A stretch of 64,000 bases of DNA from Gammaproteobacteria bacterium. Its GTDB lineage: Bacteria > Pseudomonadota > Gammaproteobacteria > Pseudomonadales > JAUIET01. The notes beneath the pieces are model-generated. The model saw nothing but the letters and a program-made list of their open reading frames with translations, was not told the origin of the DNA and ran no database searches. Made by a program: the position numbers and the translations under genes. This document shows, one piece after another, positions 50,139 to 59,002 of the stretch; position 1 is the first letter of the stretch, and each line of letters opens with the position of its first letter. The DNA is taken from NCBI GenBank assembly GCA_030429735.1, contig JAUIET010000003.1:310001-374000 (forward strand), given 5' to 3'.

Positions 50139-51389
50139 ATGAGTAATAATACTGCCCCCGCCAAAAACTTCGGACAGCAACTGACCCGATTTCTGCACAC
50201 TGAAACTGCCGCGGGCATGATGCTGGTGATTGCCGCAATACTCGCGATGATCGTAAAAAACTCACCATTGTCGGACTTATACGCCAGCTTTCTAGCCATA
50301 GAAGGTGAAGTTCGCATAGGAACACTTGCCGTCGAAAAAGCGCTGTTCCTCTGGGTGAACGATGGTTTGATGGCAGTGTTTTTCTTCCTGATCGGTTTGG
50401 AACTGAAGCGAGAAGTGTTGCACGGGCATCTGGCCGATCGACGTCAAATCGTTCTGCCGGCCGCAGGTGCGATAGGCGGAGTTGCCGTACCCGCCGGAAT
50501 CTACATCGCCCTTAACATAAATAATCCGGAAGGCGCGATAGTGGGCTGGGCCATTCCAACAGCCACAGATATTGCCTTTGCTTTGGGTGTACTCGCGCTA
50601 TTAGGACCATCAATACCGCCAGCCCTGCGCGTGTTTTTGATGACACTGGCAATTATCGACGATCTGGTGGCAATAATAATCATTGGCTTGTTCTACACCT
50701 CCGGTCTGTCGTTTGTATCGCTGACGTCGGCCACTGTATTTTTGCTGATATTGCTAACACTTAACAGATGCAAAGTGACCGCTCTCACGCCGTATATTCT
50801 CGCCGGAATCGCGCTGTGGGTATGCGTACTAAAGTCAGGGGTGCATGCAACCCTTGCTGGTGTATTAGTCGCCCTTTTCATACCGTCCATAAAGGCAGAT
50901 GACGATGTGGAGCCACCTTTGGACAGTTTGATAGCCGACCTACACCCCTGGATTGCGTTTGCTATACTGCCGTTGTTTGCATTCGTGAATGCGGGTGTTT
51001 CCTTTGATGGACTCAACATTGGCAAATTATTCGACCCGGTTCCGCTGGGTATCGCCCTGGGATTACTGGTAGGAAAACCAGTTGGCGTATTGTTTTTTTG
51101 CACTCTGGCGATAGCAAGCAAAACAGCACGTTTGCCGGCAAACGTTAATTGGGGACAATTCGTTGGAGTCGCCTGCCTCTGCGGTGTGGGTTTCACGATG
51201 AGCTTATTCATCGGTGGCTTGGCTTTTGCTGAGGAAGGAACAGGCTACGCACGAATTGAACGCCTCGGGATGCTGATTGGTTCCTTGTCAAGTGCGCTGC
51301 TTGGCTATCTCATTCTTAGACTATCTACTCCTCAAAAACCTGCACCGCCTCCGTCACCGTTTCCCAATCCTGACCATACAAACGCTTAA
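50139..51389 (+). CDS. nhaA: Na+/H+ antiporter NhaA
   Basis: 416 residues with about 12 helices. Diagnostic segments are LWVNDGLMAVFFFLIGLELKRE, IPTATDIAFALGVLALLG, FLMTLAIIDDLVAIIIIGLFY (the two adjacent ion-binding aspartates), GVHATLAGVLVALFIP and GVGFTMSLFIGGLAF. It exchanges two H+ for one Na+ at alkaline pH. The proline-rich C-terminal tail (STPQKPAPPPSPFP) runs 65 bases into the 3' end of the convergent sulfatase gene. Confidence 0.95.
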   Translation: MSNNTAPAKNFGQQLTRFLHTETAAGMMLVIAAILAMIVKNSPLSDLYASFLAIEGEVRIGTLAVEKALFLWVNDGLMAVFFFLIGLELKREVLHGHLADRRQIVLPAAGAIGGVAVPAGIYIALNINNPEGAIVGWAIPTATDIAFALGVLALLGPSIPPALRVFLMTLAIIDDLVAIIIIGLFYTSGLSFVSLTSATVFLLILLTLNRCKVTALTPYILAGIALWVCVLKSGVHATLAGVLVALFIPSIKADDDVEPPLDSLIADLHPWIAFAILPLFAFVNAGVSFDGLNIGKLFDPVPLGIALGLLVGKPVGVLFFCTLAIASKTARLPANVNWGQFVGVACLCGVGFTMSLFIGGLAFAEEGTGYARIERLGMLIGSLSSALLGYLILRLSTPQKPAPPPSPFPNPDHTNA

Positions 51390-52896
51390 ACATGTAAGGC
51401 CGCATCACGGAACCTTTTGCTACGCCGCCTTTCCACAGGTCGTATCTCGGAACACTGTAGCGCGTAAAAAACGCATCAATTTTTTGGTCCAGATCTTTTA
51501 CCACCGCTTTTAGATCTTCCCGTTCGATCAAATTGTGATTCTGTTGTGGATCAGTCTGCATATCATACAGGGCATTCCCGCCCACTTGCGGGATGCGCTT
51601 CCAATAGGCATAGCGGTTGGTACGAACCCCCCTGCTCTCTTCCTGCTCGTAAAATACGATATCGTTCCAGTTACGTTCATCGCCTCGCAAAACGGCTGAG
51701 AAGCTGCGGCCCGGGCTGCCTTCAAATTCCACATCGTTGATACCTAAATAGTCAAGCACGGTGCGAGGAATATCGTACTGGCCAATCAAACGCTGATTGA
51801 CCTTTCCGGCGTCTATTTTTCCAGGATGCTTAACGATAAGTGGAATATTCAGTGCGGCTTCATAGAGATTGGCCGGTGTCGTGACTGTAACGTGTTGCCA
51901 TAATCCGTGCTGGCCATAGAAATTCCCCTGGTCAGAGGAAAATATCACCAGGGTATTGCTTTCCAAACCGGCGTTTTTGAGTGCTTGCAGCACCTTTCCC
52001 ACACCGTCGTCAACAACCGTATTCTGCGATGCAACATTGGCCAGAGATTCAGGGTCGTTATTGTGCAGTATGGATTGCTTGTGCATACCTTTAATAAAAT
52101 CCGAAACGTTCGGGTCAAACAATTGCGCCAGTATATTGGGGTTAACCGCCAATCGCGGGAAAGACTCGAATGCCGAACCAAGGTAGCTCTCATAATGTCG
52201 GTTTCTGGCCGGCCCGGTATTGGTCGGCGGATTCAAGTATGGGCCGTCAAAATTAAGCTGCAAGTAGAACGGCTTTTTCCTGTCGTGTTGCGCAATGTAG
52301 TCAACGGCTTTCTCGGCAAAAAAATCAACTATGTGTTGGTCTGCAACCTGGTACTGCTGGTCGTTTTCAATAACCGTATTGTTCCAGAAATCCACCGTGT
52401 GACCATCAGTGAAGGTCACCCAGTGCTGATAGCCAATGGATGCTTGCCAAGGTTGACCAAGATGCCATTTACCGATCATGGCGGTTTGGTAGCCACGCTG
52501 CGCAAGTGTATACGGCAGCGTTCGGTACTCCGCCACTGCAGACCAATCTTTGGGCCAGTGCTTTAGCTCCTCATCGTCTAGCCAGTTGTGTACACCGTGT
52601 TGCGAGGGCATTAATCCGGTCATCAAGGTTGCTCGTGTGGGCGAGCACATACCATTAACCGCAAACGCATTCGTGAACCGCATGCCCTCGGCCGCCAGCC
52701 GGTCTATGTGCGGCGTTCGAACATCTTTATTACCGTAGCTTCCAATAATCGAGGCAGGCTGGTTGTCAGTCAGGATAAAGAGAACATTGAGTGGGTCTTT
52801 CGCTGCCGAGAGTTGCGGCACAAAGGTAAGCAACAATACCGTCAGTAACCAACGGTAAGAGATGGATACGCCAGATGATGGCAGGATTGTGTTCAT
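51325..52896 (-). CDS. Secreted sulfatase
   Basis: 523 residues with signal peptide (about 13-31). Type I sulfatase: the formylglycine cysteine C84 lies in CSPTRATLMTGL and the metal site includes TDNQPA (D44, N45) and the SDQGNFYGQHG strand (about 325-335). The residue pattern TDN instead of the common DDQ/DDL is a minor variation. It would release sulfate from glycans, aryl or lipid esters in the periplasm. No formylglycine-generating enzyme gene is in the window. It overlaps nhaA tail to tail by 65 bases. Confidence 0.9.
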   Translation of the reverse strand: MNTILPSSGVSISYRWLLTVLLLTFVPQLSAAKDPLNVLFILTDNQPASIIGSYGNKDVRTPHIDRLAAEGMRFTNAFAVNGMCSPTRATLMTGLMPSQHGVHNWLDDEELKHWPKDWSAVAEYRTLPYTLAQRGYQTAMIGKWHLGQPWQASIGYQHWVTFTDGHTVDFWNNTVIENDQQYQVADQHIVDFFAEKAVDYIAQHDRKKPFYLQLNFDGPYLNPPTNTGPARNRHYESYLGSAFESFPRLAVNPNILAQLFDPNVSDFIKGMHKQSILHNNDPESLANVASQNTVVDDGVGKVLQALKNAGLESNTLVIFSSDQGNFYGQHGLWQHVTVTTPANLYEAALNIPLIVKHPGKIDAGKVNQRLIGQYDIPRTVLDYLGINDVEFEGSPGRSFSAVLRGDERNWNDIVFYEQEESRGVRTNRYAYWKRIPQVGGNALYDMQTDPQQNHNLIEREDLKAVVKDLDQKIDAFFTRYSVPRYDLWKGGVAKGSVMRPYMFKRLYGQDWETVTEAVQVFEE

Positions 52897-52921
52897 TGTT
52901 ATAGTCTCCGTATGAGAAGCG

Positions 52922-54322
52922 CTAGTCGCAGCGTCTTTCCGAAGCGGCGGTATTCAGGATTTCTTCCAACAGCACTGGTCTGTCCGTCATAATGGCATCA
53001 ACTCTGAGATCAATCATCCGCAACATTTCCTCACAGCTATTCACTGTCCACACTTGCACGGCCAAATTAACGGCGTGCGCGTCGGCCACAAAGTCGGGAG
53101 TAACAACCTCAAGGAAAAAATCATCCGGTATCTGACTGATCTGACTCGTATCTGGCGGCACCTGAAAGGCAACATGCTCCGGAACATCAGGCATGGCGGC
53201 TGGACCCTGCGCGCCTAACACAATACCCGTGCCCTGATTCAGAGGTATAGAGGTGTGCACGCACGGTGCTACCGCTTTGAAATTGTTAGCCGCCTCATCA
53301 ACAAAAGACGCCGCTATCACATCATTGAAACGTCCATAGCGCTGCAGTAAATCTGCCATTTGCTGTTCGTAGTTGCCATTGCCATCCAGGTCGGGTTTCA
53401 ACTCAACGTTTATCAGATGTCCAGCGAACCGCTGCAGTGCCTGCTCAAGGGTGGGAATTTTAAAGTCGTCGGCGGAGTAGCCGGGTGGCGGCGGTTTGTC
53501 ACCGGTTGCAATACCTCTAAACACATATTCTTCCGCGGGCCGGCCTCGGGGCGTGCCTACCCCGGGTACAAACCAGTAAGCAGCATCCAACGTGCGCAAT
53601 TCAGCCAGAGTCAAATCCACCACATTGCCACTGCCGTTTGTGGTTCGGTCCACATCAAGGTCGTGCAGAATGACAAGCTCATTGTCCGCGGTTTGATAAA
53701 CGTCCATCTCCAGCACATCAGCGCCAACCTTCGCCACTTCGGCATAGGCGTACAAGGTGTTCTCCGGAAAATCAATCACGCCGCCTCGATGCGCGTAGTT
53801 CAAGGGGTCGGCGTCAATCACTCGCCAACGATTGGGTTGCGCTTTAACGTAGGGCGAATCGCAAACGCTGTCATCATTGGCTATGGTGCCAATTACGGTG
53901 CCTGAGTTGAGCACAGCATTGTTACTGGTGCGTGCGGTCAGCTCGAACGTTTCTGCTGCCTCTTCAACGTCGTCACCAATCAGCGTGACATCAATACGAG
54001 CCTCCAACGAGCCTGGAGCAATCAATACATGGTCGTCAGCCGCGAGAAAATCCTGGCTTTCTGTCGCGGTAATGGCCTGGGTGCGATAATGGACGGTAAC
54101 CACCTTGGGTTGCGGTTCTGACATCAACACTTTAAAGCTCAAGGTAGTCATCTCACCCAACGCACCTTCCGGGCGTGCTGTAGGCACTATCGTTATCAGG
54201 GATGGCTCAACATACTCTTGAAACCGGGGCGAACCGGCGTCGGAACACGCGCCGAGTAACACAACCGCGGCACAGCAAATCAACGGCTGGGAAAAACGGG
54301 GATTAAATAATTGTCTAACCAT
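52922..54322 (-). CDS. Lipoprotein with Calx-beta and glycerophosphodiesterase domains
   Basis: 466 residues. The lipobox is LLGAC (C26). Residues about 40-152 form a Calx-beta repeat (FELTARTSNNAVLNSGTVIG, NDD end), which usually binds Ca2+. Residues about 165-460 are a GDPD TIM barrel with H178 and E187 (HRGGVIDFPENTL), E205 and D207 (EMDVYQT) and H220 (LHDLDVDRTTNG). It would cleave glycerophosphodiesters to glycerol-3-phosphate at the cell surface or periplasm. It follows the same direction as the sulfatase, 25 bases upstream, and the two may be one transcript for scavenging sulfate and phosphate. Confidence 0.88.
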   Translation of the reverse strand: MVRQLFNPRFSQPLICCAAVVLLGACSDAGSPRFQEYVEPSLITIVPTARPEGALGEMTTLSFKVLMSEPQPKVVTVHYRTQAITATESQDFLAADDHVLIAPGSLEARIDVTLIGDDVEEAAETFELTARTSNNAVLNSGTVIGTIANDDSVCDSPYVKAQPNRWRVIDADPLNYAHRGGVIDFPENTLYAYAEVAKVGADVLEMDVYQTADNELVILHDLDVDRTTNGSGNVVDLTLAELRTLDAAYWFVPGVGTPRGRPAEEYVFRGIATGDKPPPPGYSADDFKIPTLEQALQRFAGHLINVELKPDLDGNGNYEQQMADLLQRYGRFNDVIAASFVDEAANNFKAVAPCVHTSIPLNQGTGIVLGAQGPAAMPDVPEHVAFQVPPDTSQISQIPDDFFLEVVTPDFVADAHAVNLAVQVWTVNSCEEMLRMIDLRVDAIMTDRPVLLEEILNTAASERRCD

Positions 54323-54430
54323 AGTTTCTTACGCCCTACGCGGTGTACAGCAGTATGTTACAGCATGCCAGCCCGCATTATTCGTGAACCCACGGCTGTA
54401 AGTGCGTTCACAATTATACGGGCGAGTTGC

Positions 54431-54446
54431 GTAAAGTTTCAGTAAA
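54431..54446 (+). promoter_or_regulatory. Tandem GTAAA, CpxR-box-like
   Basis: GTAAA at 54431-54435 and again at 54442-54446 with six bases between. CpxR binds GTAAA repeats with about five bases spacing. It lies 72 bases before the CpxA-like kinase gene. By-eye match only. Confidence 0.35.
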
Positions 54447-54517
54447 CCCGACCTTTTGACACGATCTGGGGTGGATACCACATATAATTTCATTGATCTA
54501 ATAGGGAATCCAGCAGC

Positions 54518-55918
54518 ATGCTGAATCTGTACTGGAAAATTTTTCTGGCCTTTTGGCTAAGCACACTGTTAATGATTGGCGGCGCGTTCTGGCTATCGCA
54601 ATACATCCCGGTCAATAACAGTTTTGAGCAAGGACCGCCGCCCAGGGCACTGGCCAGAGAGGCACGGCGCATTCTGAGAAGTGGCGACCTTGAAGCGTTT
54701 GAACGTTGGGCAACACAGCTCAAGCGTCGGCATCACGTGGAGTTTTTTCTGTTCGATCGCGATGGCAACGCCCTGTTTGACCCAAGTTTATCGCCCTATT
54801 CTGCTCCACAATGGCATGAGTTTCTTCACGCTCTGTCGAAAGCACGCGGTAATACGCTACCCAGGGGTCGGTATATATACCTTAGTCGCAGCGCTCACCA
54901 TAGGGGATTTCACCGCACAGACTCTGACATCGCCCGCTACGTGATGAAAGTTCCTGCACCAAAAAGTGAGTTTGAACGCTTGTTTATTCGCAATGCCAGC
55001 ATCAGGTTTGGCATCTCGGTAGTGATCAGCGGGTTGCTGTGTTTGTTGCTGGCACGCTATTTCACAGTGCCGATCCGCCGGCTTAGAACCGCTATGAACC
55101 AGGTAAGCGCTGGCGATTACGGCGTTCGCACCATGGCCGGCACCGCCCCCGGCAACGATGAGTTAAAGCTACTTGCCGCAGACTTTGACCGCATGACAGA
55201 GAAAGTGGAAGACACACTGGGTAACCAGGCGCGATTGATCAAAGATGTATCACACGAATTGCGTTCACCTCTGGCTCGGTTGCAGGCGGCACTGGGTCTT
55301 GCCCAGCAAAAAACCGCTGGCGAACGCAGTAGCCCGGACATTAGCGCTGAGCTCAACCGCATTGAGTCCGAAGTGCAGGCCATCGATGAGCTCATTGAAC
55401 AAATTCTCAGTTTGCCCCAGCAGAACATTGCGTTAACCGATGCAATCGATATTAAGGGGTTGCTGACGCATTGTATTGCTCACAGCACAGCCAGTGCAGC
55501 TGATAGGGAGGTGAGTATCATTCTCGATACTGATCTGGAAGAAGCTGTAGTGGCCACCCGTGGACGTTTACTCAACAGCGTGTTCGAGAACTTACTGCAA
55601 AATGCAGTGCGGTTTGCACCACCTGGCAGCCAGGTAATGGTGCAGCTGACGGCCGACCAAAATCACGTTCACATAAGCGTCGAAGACCGTGGTCCGGGCG
55701 TGGAAGATCATCACCTTGATAAGCTGTTCACGCCATTTTACAGAGCATCTGATGCGCGCGAGCGCGACAGCGGCGGCCATGGTTTAGGGCTTGCTATAGC
55801 CGAACGCAATGTTCGGCTTCATAAAGGTAATATTCGCGCACAAAACGCAACACCGAGCGGTCTAATTATCAGCGTGAGTTTACCAATTGACCGGGAAACA
55901 CCTTTTCATACCGATTGA
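54518..55918 (+). CDS. CpxA-like sensor histidine kinase, orphan
   Basis: 466 residues: helix 1 (7-28), periplasmic sensor (about 30-158), helix 2 (162-181), HAMP (about 182-235), HisKA with H246 in VSHELRSPLARLQ, and HATPase_c (N-box ENLLQNAVRFAP, G1 EDRGPGV, F-box LFTPFYRA, G2 GGHGLGLAI). The FYRASDARERDSGGHGLGLA run is very close to CpxA. No response regulator gene is adjacent on either side (GDPD divergent, cyclase downstream), so its partner must be elsewhere. The histidine-rich stretch SRSAHHRGFHR in the sensor (about 124-132) might bind metal. Confidence 0.88.
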   Translation: MLNLYWKIFLAFWLSTLLMIGGAFWLSQYIPVNNSFEQGPPPRALAREARRILRSGDLEAFERWATQLKRRHHVEFFLFDRDGNALFDPSLSPYSAPQWHEFLHALSKARGNTLPRGRYIYLSRSAHHRGFHRTDSDIARYVMKVPAPKSEFERLFIRNASIRFGISVVISGLLCLLLARYFTVPIRRLRTAMNQVSAGDYGVRTMAGTAPGNDELKLLAADFDRMTEKVEDTLGNQARLIKDVSHELRSPLARLQAALGLAQQKTAGERSSPDISAELNRIESEVQAIDELIEQILSLPQQNIALTDAIDIKGLLTHCIAHSTASAADREVSIILDTDLEEAVVATRGRLLNSVFENLLQNAVRFAPPGSQVMVQLTADQNHVHISVEDRGPGVEDHHLDKLFTPFYRASDARERDSGGHGLGLAIAERNVRLHKGNIRAQNATPSGLIISVSLPIDRETPFHTD

Positions 55919-56016
55919 TCAATCGCGGGGCGGTGCTTGTCATTCCGCCTCCAAGGGTTGAAAATGATTGGCCATCGACAGATGTATCAACAATAAGCTA
56001 ATAATCTGGAGCCCGC

Positions 56017-56976
56017 ATGTCATTTGATTACCGCGTAAGATCTTTATTTCTCACACTCTTATTGGGTCTGCTAACAAACCCGGCAGTTGCACAGGACTGT
56101 AAACCCTCTCAGTGGGGCAAAGATGACCAGATGGGAGCCGCCAACCTGGTCACACCTGACAATACACTGAAAGCTACAACGCTGATCAAGAAAGGCGAAA
56201 GCCATCCTCTGGGTATTGTGATTGATCCGAACATGCCGGCGTTTTCGCCAAGGAAAATGATGTTGCAGGTGGTTCAACCCAACCAGCAAAATGGTCGTTC
56301 GCTGAAGAAAGATTTTGGCTGGGATGTGGTCTATAACGACGATCTTGCTCAATTGTGGTGGGGAATCGGACCGCAGCTCGATGGTCTTGGCCACATGGGC
56401 GAAAATGCGGAGTACTACAACTGTAACCAGGCAACTGAAATCTCTGAGCTGACCGGGCTGACTCGACTGGGCATACATCAAATTCCCCCGCTCGTTGGTC
56501 GAGGGGTGCTGATCAACATGGCAAAGCACTTTGGTGTGGAGACACTGTCAGGCGGCCAGGCCATCACCCGCAATGACCTGGAAGCTGCGATGAAAGACCA
56601 GCAAATACAGTTGCGCAAGGGGGATGTGATTCTGTTGCACACTGGCTGGACCGACAGCAAGCTGGCATCAGCACCACAAGAGTGGGTTTCAACCGAACCA
56701 GGGTTGAATAATGACGCGGCTGTTTTTCTTGCCGAAAAACAACCGATGGCCGTGGGTGCTGACACCTGGGGCCTTGAAGCTATCCCCCCGGCACCTGGTG
56801 ACAAAATGTTTTACGGTCACGTGACGATGCTAAAACACAATGGCATCTATATTCTGGAAACAATGAACACCGGGCGGCTAGCGAAGGAAGGCGTGACCGA
56901 GTTTATGTTTGTACTGGGCCAGGCGCGTTTAAAAGGCGCGGTTCAAATGATGATTAATCCAGTAGCCATGTGGTAA
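56017..56976 (+). CDS. Secreted cyclase-family (kynurenine-formamidase-like) hydrolase
   Basis: 319 residues with a signal peptide (FLTLLLGLLTNPAVAQD, to about 25). The cyclase-family core is seen in NAEYYNCN, QIPPLVGRGVLINMA, AITRNDLEAAMK, GDVILLHTGW and GADTWGLEAIPP. The usual HxGTHxDxPxH metal site reads here G-PQLDGLGHMG, so the first histidine is replaced, as in a distinct branch of the family. It would hydrolyse an amide or cyclic ester; substrate unknown. The START-domain remnant follows after 31 bases, so both may once have formed an operon. Confidence 0.85.
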   Translation: MSFDYRVRSLFLTLLLGLLTNPAVAQDCKPSQWGKDDQMGAANLVTPDNTLKATTLIKKGESHPLGIVIDPNMPAFSPRKMMLQVVQPNQQNGRSLKKDFGWDVVYNDDLAQLWWGIGPQLDGLGHMGENAEYYNCNQATEISELTGLTRLGIHQIPPLVGRGVLINMAKHFGVETLSGGQAITRNDLEAAMKDQQIQLRKGDVILLHTGWTDSKLASAPQEWVSTEPGLNNDAAVFLAEKQPMAVGADTWGLEAIPPAPGDKMFYGHVTMLKHNGIYILETMNTGRLAKEGVTEFMFVLGQARLKGAVQMMINPVAMW

Positions 56977-57007
56977 CGCGGCAAAAACCAATACTCTGAG
57001 ACTGACT

Positions 57008-57662
57008 ATGAAACACAGTGTATTGATTTGGTTTCTATTCGCGTTGAGCACGATTGCGCTCGCCCAGGAAAACGCTGCTAATGGCTGGGAGTTAAAGAAA
57101 GATAAACGGAATACAGGTTTACACACGCAACGTGGAAGGCTCAAAGTTCAAACAGGTGCGCAGTGTTATGCACGCTGATTTTCGCTTGCAGAGCGTGGTC
57201 GCCTTGATTCGTGATGGCGAGACATGCCCGCGTTGGGCGGATCTGTGCAAGGAATCGAGGGTGGTTAAGGCCGTCAGCGAAACCGAATTTTACGTCTACA
57301 ATCTGAATGATATTCCATGGCCGGTCAAAGATCGCGACGCAATTACACATGTGGTATGGGAGCGCAACAATGGCACGGGGTTGGTAACAATGACCGCCAC
57401 AGCTATTGACTCTGACCTGGTGCCCGCCAGCAAAAAAGCAGTACGACTGAAAAAAGCCGTCACCCGATGGATGATGTTACCCAAGCCAGACGGCACACTC
57501 GAGATATCCAGTGAAGGCCATATAGACCCGGCTGGCCCAACGCCTGCCTGGGTTACCAATTTGATGCTCATCGACTCGCCGTTTAAAACGATGGAGAACT
57601 TACGTAAGGAAATGGCGGAAGACGCCTACGCTGACGTTAGTTTCGAGTTTTTAAGCAATTAG
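57008..57662 (+). pseudogene. START-domain protein gene with a frameshift
   Basis: An ATG at 57008 opens a signal peptide (KHSVLIWFLFALSTIALAQE) and the START-like beginning NGWELKKDK. The family continues IQVYTRNVEGSKFKQVRS, but that is in another frame from about 57105 on; the body then runs intact to 57662 (WPVKDRDAITHVVWERN, TRWMMLPKPDG, HIDPAGPTPAWVTNLMLIDSPF). The break sits in GATAAACGG where the family pattern (DKNGIQVY) calls for GATAAAAACGG, so two A are missing from an A-run. Without a correction the protein ends early at about 57172. Either a recent mutation, slippage, or an assembly error. Confidence 0.82.
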
Positions 57663-57696
57663 TTAACGCCAGTTTGGGCGCTGCGCCGCACACCGT

Positions 57697-58785
57697 TCAA
57701 CGCCGCAGTTGCGCTCCGCCGTGAATCAATGGCAAGTCCAATGGACTCAATATACCTGACTTGCCCGCACAAACCGCGGGAATTGCGTTGACTATTCGAT
57801 TTGCCGCGGAGCAGTTACCACCACCAGCGGGGCCCGGCTCCACTGGATCATGGCCGTGAAAACTGACGATCAGCTCAGGGTTACCTTTGATGATAGCCTG
57901 ATGACAACCTTCTCCTTCGGCAGGATAAGGCCAGTCTGGAGCACATGATTGATCAATGCGCGTGATGTGCTCTACTACTATTCTGGATTTTCCGGCAACC
58001 ATGCCGCGCACCTCGAACCGGAAAGCCCCTTGCGTGCCGGCCTCGAAGTGCCCCATACCATCAACATCAATAGATTCAGTAAGCGGCAAGCGCTCTACGT
58101 GGGTTTCAATAGCGTCCAGCGGATAATCAAGAGCTGCAGCAACGATCTCAACCATGGGTGCCCAAACAAGCTTCAACGAATTATCTTCCAGCATTTGTGG
58201 CAAGGTATCCATGGCTTGCCCAAAGCCGATCACATTACGCACCACTTCCGGTTGGTCGTACAGAGCGTAGTTAAACACTTCCTGCATGCGTATCTCTTCG
58301 ATATCTGACACAACGCCACTGAGCAACACAGGAAGAATATCCATCGCCCAGCCTGGATCAACACCTGATACAAATACCGAGCATTTGTTTTGCTCGCAAA
58401 CCATGGTCACCGGGTCAATGGCTTCCTTAATCGCGCCTTGCCCGTTCGGGTACAGCAGTGGGTAAAAAGAAGTAGACACTACATTTACACCAGCCCCCAA
58501 GCAGGCCAACAGATCCATGAAAGCGGCTTCTCCCCGCGTATCGGCACTGGCGGTGTATACCAGCGCATCAATATTTGCGGCGGCGATTACAGCTTGCCAG
58601 TCATCGGTTGCAGTAACACCCAGCGGCTTGATCCCGGCCAGAACGCCTGCGTCCTTACCAACTTTCTCCGGGTTTGACACCACAACGGACACCAGCTCAA
58701 GATCACGGTGCGCCGCAACAGCTCTGATGGCCGGACGCCCTACGTTTCCCGTTCCCCAAACTGCAACCCTTAATTTTTCGCTCAT
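57697..58785 (-). CDS. DapB-like NAD(P)-dependent dehydrogenase (diaminopentanoate dehydrogenase-like)
   Basis: 362 residues from the ATG at 58785, which has AGGAA six bases upstream (the frame is open to 58842). The Rossmann start is LRVAVWGTGNVGRPAIRAV, followed by a dihydrodipicolinate-reductase-like C-terminal domain with GVNVVSTSFYPL, SVFVSGVDPGWAMDILP and VFNYALYDQPEVVRNVIGFG. It is in the family annotated as dihydrodipicolinate reductase or NAD(P)H-dependent amine dehydrogenase; members occur near lipid and steroid catabolism genes. Substrate unknown. True DapB is shorter (about 270 residues), so lysine synthesis is unlikely. Confidence 0.82.
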   Translation of the reverse strand: MSEKLRVAVWGTGNVGRPAIRAVAAHRDLELVSVVVSNPEKVGKDAGVLAGIKPLGVTATDDWQAVIAAANIDALVYTASADTRGEAAFMDLLACLGAGVNVVSTSFYPLLYPNGQGAIKEAIDPVTMVCEQNKCSVFVSGVDPGWAMDILPVLLSGVVSDIEEIRMQEVFNYALYDQPEVVRNVIGFGQAMDTLPQMLEDNSLKLVWAPMVEIVAAALDYPLDAIETHVERLPLTESIDVDGMGHFEAGTQGAFRFEVRGMVAGKSRIVVEHITRIDQSCAPDWPYPAEGEGCHQAIIKGNPELIVSFHGHDPVEPGPAGGGNCSAANRIVNAIPAVCAGKSGILSPLDLPLIHGGAQLRR

Positions 58786-59002
58786 TTGATTTCCTGCCAC
58801 GGTGAGACTGCTTTGCTGCGCTGTGATCGGTTGGTTCAGCATTCTGTCGTGGGCACAGTGTATCTTTCAATACGGCGAGCTGCTGTGACAACTTGGTTAT
58901 TCGAGGGTTTTCTTCCTGCGGACATGCGACAGCAATGCCACGTTACTACGCCCTGCAAAATCGGTACAATCAACCCATCAAGTTCTAAAATCTCTGCTCA
59001 CA

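Noticed and set aside
54456-54488. TTGACA and TATAAT upstream of the CpxA-like gene as a sigma-70 promoter
   Set aside because: The two perfect hexamers are 21 bases apart; the normal spacer is 16 to 18, so they are unlikely to work together. The TATAAT alone may be a -10 with a weak -35.
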